Below, piece after piece: positions 1 through 8,158 of a stretch of 16,923 bases of DNA. Each line of letters begins with the position of its first letter. The first letter of the stretch is position 1. The stretch spans positions 1-16,923 of the forward strand of contig CAZNTX010000082.1 of the NCBI GenBank assembly GCA_964576075.1, written 5' to 3'. Below the pieces are notes generated by a model. That model saw only the letters and a program-made list of their open reading frames with translations. It was not told where the DNA came from and did no database searches. The position numbers and the translations under genes are program-made. Source of the DNA: Thermohalobaculum sp964576075. Its GTDB lineage: Bacteria; Pseudomonadota; Alphaproteobacteria; Rhodobacterales; Rhodobacteraceae.

Positions 1-8
1 GACGCCCC

Positions 9-24
9 CCGGCGCCCCCGCCGG
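9..24 (-). terminator. GC-rich stem-loop after glpX, possible terminator
   Basis: A perfect 6-bp inverted repeat (CCGGCG / CGCCGG) encloses a 4-base loop. It starts 12 bases beyond the glpX stop codon on the minus strand. No T-tract follows, so if it terminates transcription it does so without the classic intrinsic signature. In DNA this GC-rich such hairpins also arise by chance. Confidence 0.3.
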
Positions 25-35
25 CCGCACGCGGC

Positions 36-1007
36 TCAGCCGGTCTTGGCGCGGTAGTGCAGCCGCCGCACCGACCCCGTGCGCGAGCGCATCAGGATCG
101 TCTCGGTCTCCACATACCCCCCGCGCCGCCGCGCGCCCTTGAGGATCGAGCCGTCCGTCACCCCGGTCGCCGCGAAGATCACGTCCGCACGCACCATCTC
201 GTCGCGGGTATAGACGCGGTCGAGCGCCTCGATCCCGGCGCGCCGCGCCCGCGCCACCTCGTCCTCGTTACGGAAGACCAGCCGGCCGAGCAGCTGCCCG
301 CCCATGCATTTGAGCGCCGCCGCCGCGAGCACGCCCTCCGGCGCGCCGCCCTGGCCCATATACATGTCGATGCCGGTCTCCTCGGGTTCCGCGCAGTGCA
401 TCACCCCCGCCACGTCGCCGTCGGTGATCAGCCGGATCGCGGCGCCGGTCTCGCGCACCCCCTCGATGATCTCCTTGTGGCGCGGCCGCTCGAGGATGCA
501 GACGGTCACCTCCTCCGGCCCGCAGCCCTTGGCCTTGGCGAAGGCGCGCACCCGCTCGGCCGGGCTCATCTCGAGCGTGACCGCGCCCTCGGGAAAGCCC
601 GGGCCGATGGCGAGCTTGTCCATATGGACGTCGGGCGCGTGCAGCATCGAATGGCGCGGACCCAGGGCGATCACGGTGATCGCGTTCGGCATCGCCTTGG
701 CGGTCAGCGTCGTGCCCTCGAGCGGGTCGAGCGCGATGTCGACCTCGGGGCCCTGCCCGTTGCCGACCTCCTCGCCGATATAGAGCATGGGCGCCTCGTC
801 GCGCTCGCCCTCGCCGATCACGACGGTGCCCTTGATGTCGAGCATGTTGAGCTGGCGGCGCATGGCGTCCACCGCCACCTGATCGGCGCGCTTCTGGTCG
901 CCCCGGCCGATCAGCCCGGAGGCGGCGATCGCCGCGGCCTCGGAGACCCGGGCGAGCCCGAGGCTCAGCATACGGTCCTGAAACTCGACGGCGCTCCGGT
1001 CGGCCAT
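36..1007 (-). CDS. glpX: Class II fructose-1,6-bisphosphatase GlpX
   Basis: Hydrolyses fructose-1,6-bisphosphate to fructose-6-phosphate in the cytoplasm (gluconeogenesis; in some relatives also the Calvin cycle and sedoheptulose bisphosphate). The 323-residue protein carries the family landmarks in order: GRGD near 34-37, the metal-site segment IGEGERDEAPMLY at 64-76, DPLEGTT at 94-100, ITDGDV at 195-200 and GGAPEGV at 220-226. Length is normal. The open frame extends three codons further to a GTG at 1016, but the ATG at 1007 has a GGGGAG ribosome site 8 bases upstream, whereas the GTG would sit on top of it. It lies 96 bases after hom on the same strand. As I recall, hom-glpX (often followed by recJ) is a common Rhodobacterales order, and recJ would fall just outside the window. 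Confidence 0.95.
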   Translation of the reverse strand: MADRSAVEFQDRMLSLGLARVSEAAAIAASGLIGRGDQKRADQVAVDAMRRQLNMLDIKGTVVIGEGERDEAPMLYIGEEVGNGQGPEVDIALDPLEGTTLTAKAMPNAITVIALGPRHSMLHAPDVHMDKLAIGPGFPEGAVTLEMSPAERVRAFAKAKGCGPEEVTVCILERPRHKEIIEGVRETGAAIRLITDGDVAGVMHCAEPEETGIDMYMGQGGAPEGVLAAAALKCMGGQLLGRLVFRNEDEVARARRAGIEALDRVYTRDEMVRADVIFAATGVTDGSILKGARRRGGYVETETILMRSRTGSVRRLHYRAKTG

Positions 1008-1103
1008 GGCGTCCACTCCCCTCTCCGGCCGGCCGGGACGGCGCGGCCACCGCCCGCCTTCTAGGCCGCGGCGCCCGCGCGTTCAAGCGCCGGGGGGCGG
1101 CGC

Positions 1104-2420
1104 TCAGATCTCCTCGATGCCGATCGCCACGGGCTCCGCCGCGCTCTCCGGCAGCGCCGCGATCCGCGCGAGCGCCCGGTCGATCGCCTCGCGCCGGGCC
1201 TCGTGGGTGACGATCACCACGGGCACCGCATCCCCCCCGCCGCCGGGCAGGCCGCGGCCGTATTGGCGCATCCGGTGGATCGAGACGCCGGCCTCGCCGA
1301 TGGCGCTCGCCAGCGCCGCGAGCGCGCCCGGCCGGTCGTGCAGCGCGAAGCGGAGGTAATAGGGCGAGTGCTCCTCCCCATGGGCGAGGCGGGGCGCGGC
1401 GGCGAGCCCGGCGGCCGGGCGCGCGAAGAGGGGCGAGACGCGCCCGCGGGCCGCGTCGATCAGATCGGCGAGGATGGCGGAGGCCGTCGGCCCCGCCCCG
1501 GCGCCTGGGCCGGTGAAGGCGGCGGTGCCGACGAAATCGCCCTCCGCCACCACGGCGTTGGTCACGCCCGGCAGGCTGCCGATCAGCGTGTCGCGGCGGA
1601 CCATGTGGGGGCGGACCGACTGCTCGAGCCCGCCCTCGTGGCGCCGCGCCACCGCGAGGAGCTTGATCGCGAAGCCGAGATCGTCGGCGGTGCGGATGTC
1701 CTCGGCGGTGATCCGGCCGATCCCCTCGGTCTCGACCCCGCCGAGATCGACCCGGGTGCCGAAGGCGATGGCGGCGAGGATCGCGAGCTTGTGGGCGGCG
1801 TCGATCCCGTCGACGTCGAAGCTCGGATCGGCCTCGGCATAGCCCTTGCGCTGGGCCTCCTCGAGCACCTCCTCGTAGCCGCGCCCGGTGGCGGCCATCT
1901 CGGTCAGGATGTAGTTGCAGGTGCCGTTGAGCACGCCGTAGACGCGGGAGATGCGGTTTGCGGCGAGCCCTTCGGCGAGCGCCTTGAGGATCGGGATGCC
2001 GCCCGCGACCCCCGCCTCGCAGCGCAGCGCGACGCCCGCGGCCTCCGCGGCCTCGGCGAGCGCCTGCCCGTGATGGGCGATCAGCGCCTTGTTGGCGGTG
2101 ACGACATGGCGCCCGCGGGCCAGCGCGGTCTCGACGAGGGCCTTGGCCGGCCCGTCCGAGCCGCCGATCACCTCGACGACGCAGTCCACGTCCTCGCGCT
2201 CGGCGAGGCGCACGGGGTCGTCCTCCCAGGCGAGGCCGGAGAGGTCCACCCCCCGGTCCCGCCCGCGCGAGCGCGCCGAGACCGCGACCACCTCGAGCCG
2301 GCGCCCCGCCGTCTCGGCGATCGCCGCGCCATTGGCCGCGAGGACCTGGAGCACCCCGGTGCCGACGGTGCCGAGCCCCGCGACGGCGATGCGGAACGGG
2401 GCGGAGGGGTCGTGGCTCAT
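1104..2420 (-). CDS. hom: Homoserine dehydrogenase with C-terminal ACT domain
   Basis: Reduces aspartate semialdehyde to homoserine with NAD(P)H, the branch point to threonine, methionine and isoleucine. The 438-residue protein has a Rossmann GLGTVG motif at 15-20, TANKALIA around the conserved Lys111, the dimer/catalytic segment NGTCNYILTEM at 165-175, and EADPSFDVDGIDAAHK ending in the catalytic-type Lys211. An ACT-type regulatory domain runs from about 355 to 430 (YYLRFALHDRPGALAALA), which in this family usually mediates threonine feedback inhibition. The open frame runs further upstream, but the ATG at 2420 is preceded by GAGGAG at good distance and starts the family-typical N-terminus. 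It sits 81 bp after the RraB-like gene, so read-through from there is possible, and it precedes glpX on the same strand. Confidence 0.95.
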   Translation of the reverse strand: MSHDPSAPFRIAVAGLGTVGTGVLQVLAANGAAIAETAGRRLEVVAVSARSRGRDRGVDLSGLAWEDDPVRLAEREDVDCVVEVIGGSDGPAKALVETALARGRHVVTANKALIAHHGQALAEAAEAAGVALRCEAGVAGGIPILKALAEGLAANRISRVYGVLNGTCNYILTEMAATGRGYEEVLEEAQRKGYAEADPSFDVDGIDAAHKLAILAAIAFGTRVDLGGVETEGIGRITAEDIRTADDLGFAIKLLAVARRHEGGLEQSVRPHMVRRDTLIGSLPGVTNAVVAEGDFVGTAAFTGPGAGAGPTASAILADLIDAARGRVSPLFARPAAGLAAAPRLAHGEEHSPYYLRFALHDRPGALAALASAIGEAGVSIHRMRQYGRGLPGGGGDAVPVVIVTHEARREAIDRALARIAALPESAAEPVAIGIEEI

Positions 2421-2501
2421 CGGGGGCTCCTCGGATGCGTGGGCGGCAGGCTCGCCGCGGCGGATAGCGCGAAGCCGCCCGGGGCTCAACCGCCAAGCGG
2501 C

Positions 2502-2870
2502 TCAGCCGGAGAGAGTCCAGCCGAAGGGAACGAAGCCATTGGCGAGGGCGAGGCGCGTGGTGGCGCGGTCGGCCTCCCAGATCGCCTCGGCCTCGAAGGC
2601 GAGATCGGCCCGCGCGGCGATCGCCTTGGGGTGGGTGGCGTCTGCCTCGCGGATGCGCGCGGGATAGCCCGCCTCGCCGAGCCGCTCCATCAGCGCGACG
2701 GGCATCGCCCCGGGGACGTGCGGCACGAAGAGGAAGGCGAGGCGCACCGGATCGCCCGGGGCGAGGCGGATCTTCTCCTCGGCCTCGATATCGGCGAAGG
2801 CCCGCTCGAGGCGCGCGCGCTGGGCGGCCCAGTCCCAGCCCTCGGGGTCGATGAGGGGCGCCTCGCTCAC
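2502..2870 (-). CDS. Small RraB-like protein (RNase E inhibitor-type fold, tentative)
   Basis: A 122-residue soluble, acidic protein with no signal peptide or membrane segment. I infer a GTG start at 2870 whose last bases overlap the TGA of the upstream lipoprotein gene (GTGA, 4 bp), so the two are translationally coupled. The pattern of a beta strand followed by a helix (ARLAFLFVPH-type strand near 42-52, helix ending in GEAGYPARIRE) and the closing ANGFVPFGW motif resemble the RraB family (regulator of ribonuclease E activity B), which often ends in a Gly-Phe...Gly-Trp segment. This is my reading of the pattern, not a firm match; hypothetical protein is the safe label. A longer frame to 3296 exists, but that part is an arginine/proline-rich shadow of the lipoprotein gene. 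Confidence 0.75.
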   Translation of the reverse strand: MSEAPLIDPEGWDWAAQRARLERAFADIEAEEKIRLAPGDPVRLAFLFVPHVPGAMPVALMERLGEAGYPARIREADATHPKAIAARADLAFEAEAIWEADRATTRLALANGFVPFGWTLSG

Positions 2871-3310
2871 GATCCGCCCCCCGAGCCCCCGTCCGCGCGG
2901 CGGGCCCGGGCGCGGGCCTGCCCCTCGTCGAGGGCGCGCCGCTCGGCCGGGCTGAGGGGCGCGCCGGCCGGGGCGGGGCGGCGGGCGCGCTCGGCCTCGC
3001 GCGCCTCGAAGGCGGCGCGGTCCTCCGGGCGCAGCACGGGCGCGCCCGCCCCGCCGAGCCGGCCCTCCGCCTGCCGCGCGCCGAGGCCGAGCGCCGTCTC
3101 CACCGCGATCCCCGTCGCCGGATCCGGCACCCCGGGGCCGTAGCGCCCGGGCGGCGGCGCGGCGGGCACCTCGACGAGCCGCGGCCAGGGCGCGTCGGCG
3201 ACCTCCGGGCTCTCCACCACCTCGTAATCGGCGAACAAACGCACGCTTTCGCAGCCCGCCAGCGCGAGGAGCGCGAGAGAGGCCACGAGGCCGCATCCGA
3301 AGCGCTTCAT
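2867..3310 (-). CDS. Putative outer-membrane or periplasmic lipoprotein, function unknown
   Basis: A 147-residue protein with a clear lipoprotein signal: Lys-Arg at 2-3, a hydrophobic stretch 7-18, and the lipobox LAGC with the lipidated cysteine at position 20. No Asp follows the cysteine at +2, so outer-membrane sorting would be expected by Gram-negative rules. The mature part begins with a short ordered-looking segment (SVRLFADYEVVESPEV) and becomes proline-, alanine- and arginine-rich, probably disordered, ending in a Gly/Ser tail. I do not recognise a domain. Its TGA overlaps the GTG start of the next gene by four bases. It is divergent from phaC across a 145-bp gap. The ribosome site is weak (AGAGGGA about 12 bases upstream). 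Confidence 0.75.
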   Translation of the reverse strand: MKRFGCGLVASLALLALAGCESVRLFADYEVVESPEVADAPWPRLVEVPAAPPPGRYGPGVPDPATGIAVETALGLGARQAEGRLGGAGAPVLRPEDRAAFEAREAERARRPAPAGAPLSPAERRALDEGQARARARRADGGSGGGS

Positions 3311-3455
3311 TTCCCGAGCGTCCCTCTGCTATGGGTGAGGCCGGGTCCGGTCCTGCGGCGTGAGCCTAGCGCCCGCCGCGCGCGATGGCCAGACGCCCGA
3401 GCCGACAGGAGGGCCGCAGCGAAACGCGCCCCCGCACCAGACGGAGGAGACCAGC

Positions 3456-5267
3456 ATGGCCGACACCCCCGCCAAGACCGATGCCGAAACCGGGATGTCG
3501 GATCTGCCCGCGCTCTCGGAGCGCATCGGCAAGCTCGTCGAGCGCAGTTCGCGGGTCTGGGCCGACGCGCTCGACCGCCATCTCGACGACATCGCGCTCC
3601 TGAAGCCCGATCCGCTCAACACCGTCCCCTCGATGGCGCGCTGGGCCTACGAGATGTGGGACAGCCCCTCGCGCATGGTCACCGCCTATACCGAGCTCTG
3701 GGCGGCGCAGGCCGATCTCCTCGCCCGCACGATGAAGCGCGCCTGGACCGGGGAGGAGGGCGAGCCCCTCATCACCCCCGAGCGCGGCGACCGCCGCTTC
3801 AAGGACCGCGCCTGGGAGGAGAGCCCGTTCTACGACTATCTCAAGCAGTCCTACCTCTTGACCGGCAGATGGCTCTGCGCCCGGCTCGAGGAGGCCGAGC
3901 GCCTCTCCCCGCAGGACCGGCGCAAGCTCGGCCTCGTCACCCGCAACTTCCTGGAGGCGCTCTCGCCGTCCAACACCGCGCTAAACCCCGAGGTGCTGCG
4001 CGCCACCCTCGACGAGAAGGGCGAGAACCTGCTCCGCGGGCTCGAGCATCTCGTGCGCGACCTCGAGCGCGGCCACGGCCAGCTGCTCATCCAGCAGACG
4101 GACATGTCGGCCTTCAAGGTCGGCGAGAACATGGCGACGACGCCGGGCTTCGTGGTCTACGAGAACGAGCTCTTCCAGCTCGTGCAATACACTCCGACCA
4201 CCGAACAGGTGCACAAGACCCCGCTGCTGATCTGCCCGCCCTGGATCAACAAGTTCTACATCCTCGACCTCAACGAGAAGAAGTCGATGATCCGCTGGCT
4301 GGTGGCGCAGGGGCACACCGTCTTCGTCATCTCCTGGGTCAATCCGAGCGAGAAGCAGAAGGGGGAGACCTGGGAGTCCTACATGACCAAGGGGGTGCTC
4401 ACCGCCATCGGCAAGGTGCTCGAGGAGACCGGGGAGGACCGGACCCATCTCGTCGGCTATTGCATCGGCGGCACCATGGTCGGCAGCACCCTCGCCTATA
4501 TGGCCGCGACCGGGGACGACCGGGTCGCCTCCGCCACCTTCTTCACCGCCCAGCTCGATTTCTCCGATGCCGGCGAGCTGCAGGCCTTCGTCGACGACGA
4601 GGTGCTCGACACCATCGAGACCGCCGTCGAGGAACGCGGCTATCTCGCGGCCGAGAACATGTTCGCCGCCTTCAACAGCTTGCGCTCGGCCGATCTGATC
4701 TGGGGCTTCGTCATCAACAACTACCTCCTCGGCAAGGACAACTTCCCCTTCGACCTGCTCTATTGGAACTCGGACTCGACGGCGATGCCCGGCCGCACGC
4801 ACATGTTCTATCTCGACAGCTTCTACAACAAGAACCTGCTGGCGAAGGGCGAGCTCGAGCTCTGCGGGCAGAAGCTCGATTGCACCGACGTCACGCTCCC
4901 CTGCTACCATGTCGGCACGGTGGAGGATCACATCGCCCCGGCGCCCTCGGCCTTCCGCGCCGCGAAGCTGCTCGGCTCCGAGGAGCAGACCTTCATCCTC
5001 GCGGGCAGCGGGCATATCGCCGGCGTGGTCAATCCGCCCGCCGCGGTGAAGTATCAGTTCTGGACCAAGGACGGGCTCGAGGGCGCCGATCTCGAGGCCT
5101 GGCGCGAGGGGACGACCGAGACCAAGGGCTCCTGGTGGCCGCATTGGCACAACTGGCTCGCCCGGCGCTCCGGCGGCGAGGTGCCGGCGCGCGAGCCGGG
5201 CGCCCGGCTCGGCCGGATCGAGCCGGCGCCCGGGCGCTACGTGCAGGCCCGCTTCGACGAGCGATGA
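3456..5267 (+). CDS. phaC: Class I poly(3-hydroxyalkanoate) synthase PhaC
   Basis: Polymerises (R)-3-hydroxyacyl-CoA into storage polyester on carbonosome granules. The 603-residue protein is the usual class I length. Residues about 90-260 match the PhaC N-terminal domain, followed by an alpha/beta-hydrolase catalytic domain. The lipase-like box is GYCIGG with the nucleophile Cys336. Asp491 (in GTVEDHIAP) and His520 (in GSGHIAG) complete the triad, at spacing close to Cys319/Asp480/His508 of the Cupriavidus enzyme. The invariant Trp-rich end (GSWWPHW) is present. The open frame reaches a GTG at 3360, but ATG 3456 has an excellent GGAGGAGA ribosome site 5 bases upstream. The gene is divergent from the lipoprotein gene and overlaps the next gene by ATGA. 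No phasin, phaR or intracellular phaZ is adjacent, which differs from many relatives. Confidence 0.97.
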   Translation: MADTPAKTDAETGMSDLPALSERIGKLVERSSRVWADALDRHLDDIALLKPDPLNTVPSMARWAYEMWDSPSRMVTAYTELWAAQADLLARTMKRAWTGEEGEPLITPERGDRRFKDRAWEESPFYDYLKQSYLLTGRWLCARLEEAERLSPQDRRKLGLVTRNFLEALSPSNTALNPEVLRATLDEKGENLLRGLEHLVRDLERGHGQLLIQQTDMSAFKVGENMATTPGFVVYENELFQLVQYTPTTEQVHKTPLLICPPWINKFYILDLNEKKSMIRWLVAQGHTVFVISWVNPSEKQKGETWESYMTKGVLTAIGKVLEETGEDRTHLVGYCIGGTMVGSTLAYMAATGDDRVASATFFTAQLDFSDAGELQAFVDDEVLDTIETAVEERGYLAAENMFAAFNSLRSADLIWGFVINNYLLGKDNFPFDLLYWNSDSTAMPGRTHMFYLDSFYNKNLLAKGELELCGQKLDCTDVTLPCYHVGTVEDHIAPAPSAFRAAKLLGSEEQTFILAGSGHIAGVVNPPAAVKYQFWTKDGLEGADLEAWREGTTETKGSWWPHWHNWLARRSGGEVPAREPGARLGRIEPAPGRYVQARFDER

Positions 5268-6256
5268 GGGCGCCGGCCGTCCTCCTCGCGCTGGCGCTCG
5301 CCGCCTCTGGCGCGGCGGCGGCCCCGGCGCTCAACCCCTGCAATTACGGCGACATCGAGGGGCCCTGCCGCCTCTCCGACGGGGACTACCGCATCCTCCT
5401 GCCGAGCGGCCGCGGCCCCCATCCGGCGGTGGTCTACCTCACCGGCTCGCTCGGGCAGTCCCGCGCCGTCGCCGAGGCGCGCTATTTCCGCGAGACGGTG
5501 CTGCGCCGGGGCTATGCGCTGATCGTGCCGACGGCGCTCGACATCCAATACGAGGGCGGGATCGAGGGCACCGGCTGGGGCCGGCGGCTGCGCGCCCACC
5601 GCCATCCGCGCGACGATCTGGCCTTCCTCGCCCGGGTGATCCGCGACGCCGCCACGCGCCATTTCGTCGATCCCGACCGGCTGATCTGGGCCGGGCAGTC
5701 CGACGGGGGCTATCTCGTCTGGGAGATCGCCTGCCACCGCCCGGAGATGGGCGCGGCCTTCGCCGCCCATGGCGCGAGCTACGTCGGGCGGCTGCCGCGG
5801 CGCTGCGACCGTCCGGTGCGGCTCCTCCACGCCCATGGGCGGGTCGACGAGGTGGTCCCCTTCGAGGGGGAACGGCGCATCGGCCCGGTCACCGTCTCCG
5901 CCGATCTCCGCGCGGCGCTGGCCCTCCTCGCCCGGACCAACGGCTGCGCGCCGGAGCCGGAGGCGGCCGGGCGCTATGCCGGCTTCCTCCGGCAGCGCTG
6001 GGAGGGCTGCGCGCGGGGCGCGGCGCTCGATCTCCTGATCCACGAAGGGGGGCATGGCTGGCCGCCCGCCTGGATGCCCGCGGTGATCGACTGGGCGGAA
6101 GAGACCGAGCCGCGCCTGCCCGTCGCCCGCACCATGCGCCTCGACGGAGCCGGCGCCCCCGCGCGCCTCCGCCCGCCGGAGGGGGGCGCCGCCTCCCGCC
6201 TCCGCCCGCCTCGGCAGGGCGGCGCGGGCGGGCGCTTCATCGCGGCGCCGCGCTAG
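5264..6256 (+). CDS. Secreted PHB-depolymerase/feruloyl-esterase-like alpha/beta hydrolase
   Basis: A 330-residue protein with a Sec signal peptide (residues 1 to about 20, ending in an alanine run). The catalytic set is readable: GQSDGG with nucleophile Ser146, Asp195 in HGRVDEVVPF, and His264 in HEGGHGWP. These three motifs match the LpqC/polyhydroxybutyrate depolymerase/feruloyl esterase group, which usually have GxSxG, HGTxDxxVP and GGGHxWPG. Several cysteines (for example 26 and 35) suggest disulfides in the periplasm or outside. The start codon overlaps the phaC stop (ATGA), so translation is coupled. The last ~40 residues are low-complexity Arg/Pro/Gly (two LRPP repeats) and lie beyond the hydrolase fold. 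The 3' end overlaps convergent choV by 20 bp. Substrate is uncertain: extracellular PHB oligomers, a feruloyl ester or another ester. Confidence 0.88.
   Translation: MRAPAVLLALALAASGAAAAPALNPCNYGDIEGPCRLSDGDYRILLPSGRGPHPAVVYLTGSLGQSRAVAEARYFRETVLRRGYALIVPTALDIQYEGGIEGTGWGRRLRAHRHPRDDLAFLARVIRDAATRHFVDPDRLIWAGQSDGGYLVWEIACHRPEMGAAFAAHGASYVGRLPRRCDRPVRLLHAHGRVDEVVPFEGERRIGPVTVSADLRAALALLARTNGCAPEPEAAGRYAGFLRQRWEGCARGAALDLLIHEGGHGWPPAWMPAVIDWAEETEPRLPVARTMRLDGAGAPARLRPPEGGAASRLRPPRQGGAGGRFIAAPR
6202..6222 (-). terminator. Stem-loop just beyond choV stop, possible operon terminator
   Basis: A perfect 6-bp repeat (CCGCCC / GGGCGG) surrounds a 9-base loop, 14 bases past the choV stop on the minus strand. 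A second hairpin (CCTCCG / CGGAGG, 6166-6182) lies 20 bases further on. Neither has a T-tract. Both are inside the C-terminal coding sequence of the convergent esterase gene, so they could serve as terminators for the choline operon while also encoding the esterase tail. Confidence 0.3.
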
Positions 6257-7283
6257 CCTCCGGGCGGCGGGCGAGGCCCTCGAAGACCTCCGCCGGAGAG
6301 ATGGTGCCCACCGCCGTCCCCTCCCGCAGCACGGCGATCGGCGCGGGGTCCTCGGCGAGGCGGGCCATCACCTCGCGCAGCGGCGCGTCGGCCGGGAGGC
6401 TCCGCCCCTCCGGCGCCGCGCCCGAGAGCGGGCGCATCACGTCCTCGGCGAGCGCCACGTCGAGCGGATTGAGATGCGCGACGAAGTCCGCGACATAGGC
6501 GTTGGCCGGCGCGCGCATGATGTCCTGCGGCCGGCCGCACTGGACGATCCGCCCCCCCTCCATGATCGCGATGCGCTGGCCGAGCTTGAACGCCTCGTCG
6601 AGATCGTGGCTGACGAAGAGGATCGTGCGGCGGAGCTCGCGCTGGAGCTGGAGAAGCTCGTCCTGCAGCCGGGCGCGGATCAGCGGATCGAGGGCGGAGA
6701 AGGGCTCGTCCATCAGCAGGATCGGCGCCTCGGTGGCGAAGGCCCGGGCGAGGCCGACGCGCTGCTGCATGCCGCCCGAAAGCTCGGAGACCTTCTTGTC
6801 CGCCCAATCGCCGAGGCCGACGAGGGCGAGCTGCGCCTCCGCGCGCCTCAGCCGCTCGGCCCGCGAGAGCCCGGAGAGCTCGAGCCCGAGGGCCACGTTC
6901 TCGCGCACGTCGCGCCAGGGCAGGAGGCCGAATTGCTGGAACACCATGGAGACGCGGGTGCGCCGGAGGCGGCGGAGGGTGGCCGGCGAGGCGCCGGTGA
7001 CCTCGACGAGCCCCTCCCCGCCCGCGACCGCCACGCGCCCGCGCACCACCGGGTTGAGCCCGTTGACGGCGCGCAGCAGCGTCGACTTGCCCGAGCCCGA
7101 GAGGCCCATGAGCACGACGATCTCCCCCTCCTCGACCTCGAGGGAGGCGGCGTGGACGCCGAGCGTCTGCCCGGTGCGCGCGAGGATCTCGGCACGGTCG
7201 AGCCCCTCGTCCATCAGCGCCAGTGCGGTCTCCGGCCGGTCGCCGAAGACGATGTTGACGTCCTCGAGGAGCACCGCGGTCAT
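6237..7283 (-). CDS. choV: Choline ABC transporter ATP-binding protein ChoV
   Basis: ATPase of the ChoXWV choline importer, on the cytoplasmic face of the inner membrane. The 348-residue protein has all nucleotide-binding motifs: Walker A GLSGSGKST at 60-68, Q-loop Gln116-117 in VFQQFGLLPW, signature LSGGMQQR at 168-175, Walker B ILLMDEP at 188-194 and the switch His226. The long N-terminal segment before Walker A (GLDRAEILARTGQTLGV) is typical of the quaternary-amine uptake (ProV/OpuA) subfamily. Residues about 281-345 form a single CBS-like region, shorter than the paired CBS domains of ProV, as in ChoV. The start overlaps the choW stop (ATGA). Its stop lies inside the 3' end of the convergent esterase gene. 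Confidence 0.93.
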   Translation of the reverse strand: MTAVLLEDVNIVFGDRPETALALMDEGLDRAEILARTGQTLGVHAASLEVEEGEIVVLMGLSGSGKSTLLRAVNGLNPVVRGRVAVAGGEGLVEVTGASPATLRRLRRTRVSMVFQQFGLLPWRDVRENVALGLELSGLSRAERLRRAEAQLALVGLGDWADKKVSELSGGMQQRVGLARAFATEAPILLMDEPFSALDPLIRARLQDELLQLQRELRRTILFVSHDLDEAFKLGQRIAIMEGGRIVQCGRPQDIMRAPANAYVADFVAHLNPLDVALAEDVMRPLSGAAPEGRSLPADAPLREVMARLAEDPAPIAVLREGTAVGTISPAEVFEGLARRPEASAAPR

Positions 7284-8113
7284 TTGCGCTCTCCCACGCG
7301 CAGCATCCGGTCGAGCATGATCGCCACCACCACGATCACGAGCCCGGACTCGAAGCCGAGCGCCGTGTTGACCTGGTTGAGCGCGCGCACCACCGGCACC
7401 CCGAGCCCGTCCGCGCCCACGAGGGCCGCGATCACCACCATGGAGAGCGAGAGCATGATGGTCTGGTTGAGGCCGGTCAGGATCTGCGGCCAGGCATAGG
7501 GCAGCTCGATCTTGCGCAGCACCTGCCCCGGCGTCGCCCCGAAGGCCAGCGCCGCCTCGAGCAGCGGCTTCGGCGTCGAGACGATCCCGAGATAGGTGAG
7601 CCGGATCGGCGCCGGCACGACGAAGATCACCGTCGCGATCAGCCCCGGCACCATGCCGATCCCGAAGAACACGATCGCCGGGATCAGATAGACGAAGGTC
7701 GGCAGCGTCTGCATCAGGTCGAGCACCGGGCGGAGCACGGCATAGAGCCCCGGCCGGTGCGCCGCCCAGATCCCGATGGGCACGCCGACCCCCATGCAGA
7801 CCACGCAGGCCGAGACGACGAGGGAGAGCGTCTCGGTCGTCTCCTCCCAATAGCCCTGGTTGAGGATGAAGAGGAAGCCGAGCCCGACGAGGAGCGGCGT
7901 CTGCCAGTTGCGCCGGAGGAGCCAGGTGAGCCCCACCAGCACCGCCACCACGAGAAGCGGCGGCGGCGTCTGCAGCGCCCAGAGAAGCGCCTCGATCAGG
8001 AGCTCGAGCGCGTCCGAGAGGCCGTCGAAGAACCAGGCCCCGTTGATCTGGAGCCAGTCGAAGGCCGTCTCGGCGACATCGCCGACCGGGATCTTGGGGA
8101 TGCCGAGCTCCAT
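7280..8113 (-). CDS. choW: Choline ABC transporter permease ChoW
   Basis: Inner-membrane permease of the ChoXWV importer, probably acting as a homodimer. It has 277 residues with hydrophobic segments at about 52-68, 73-86, 97-117, 130-168 (two), 218-240 and 256-270. The cytoplasmic EAA loop that contacts the ATPase is EAALAFGATPGQVLRKIELP (186-205) followed by Leu-Pro-type residues. The N-terminal extension before the first helix (IPVGDVAETAFDWL...FFDGLSDAL) is the classic start of ProW/OpuAB-like permeases. It overlaps choV by four bases and lies 45 bp after choX. The ribosome site is poor (only a GGGGG run ~10 bases up), so coupling to upstream translation may matter. Confidence 0.94.
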   Translation of the reverse strand: MELGIPKIPVGDVAETAFDWLQINGAWFFDGLSDALELLIEALLWALQTPPPLLVVAVLVGLTWLLRRNWQTPLLVGLGFLFILNQGYWEETTETLSLVVSACVVCMGVGVPIGIWAAHRPGLYAVLRPVLDLMQTLPTFVYLIPAIVFFGIGMVPGLIATVIFVVPAPIRLTYLGIVSTPKPLLEAALAFGATPGQVLRKIELPYAWPQILTGLNQTIMLSLSMVVIAALVGADGLGVPVVRALNQVNTALGFESGLVIVVVAIMLDRMLRVGERK

Positions 8114-8158
8114 CTCAGCCGCCCCCGCGGCGGGCCGCGCTCACCCCCCGGCCCGGCC

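Noticed and set aside
268..2496. Long minus-strand frame overlapping glpX and hom
   Set aside because: Arginine- and glycine-rich translation in a frame shifted from two well-conserved enzymes; no motif.
3360..3455. Longer phaC N-terminus from the GTG at 3360
   Set aside because: No ribosome site at the GTG, a Pro/Gln/Thr-rich extension unlike the family, and a perfect GGAGGAGA before the ATG at 3456.
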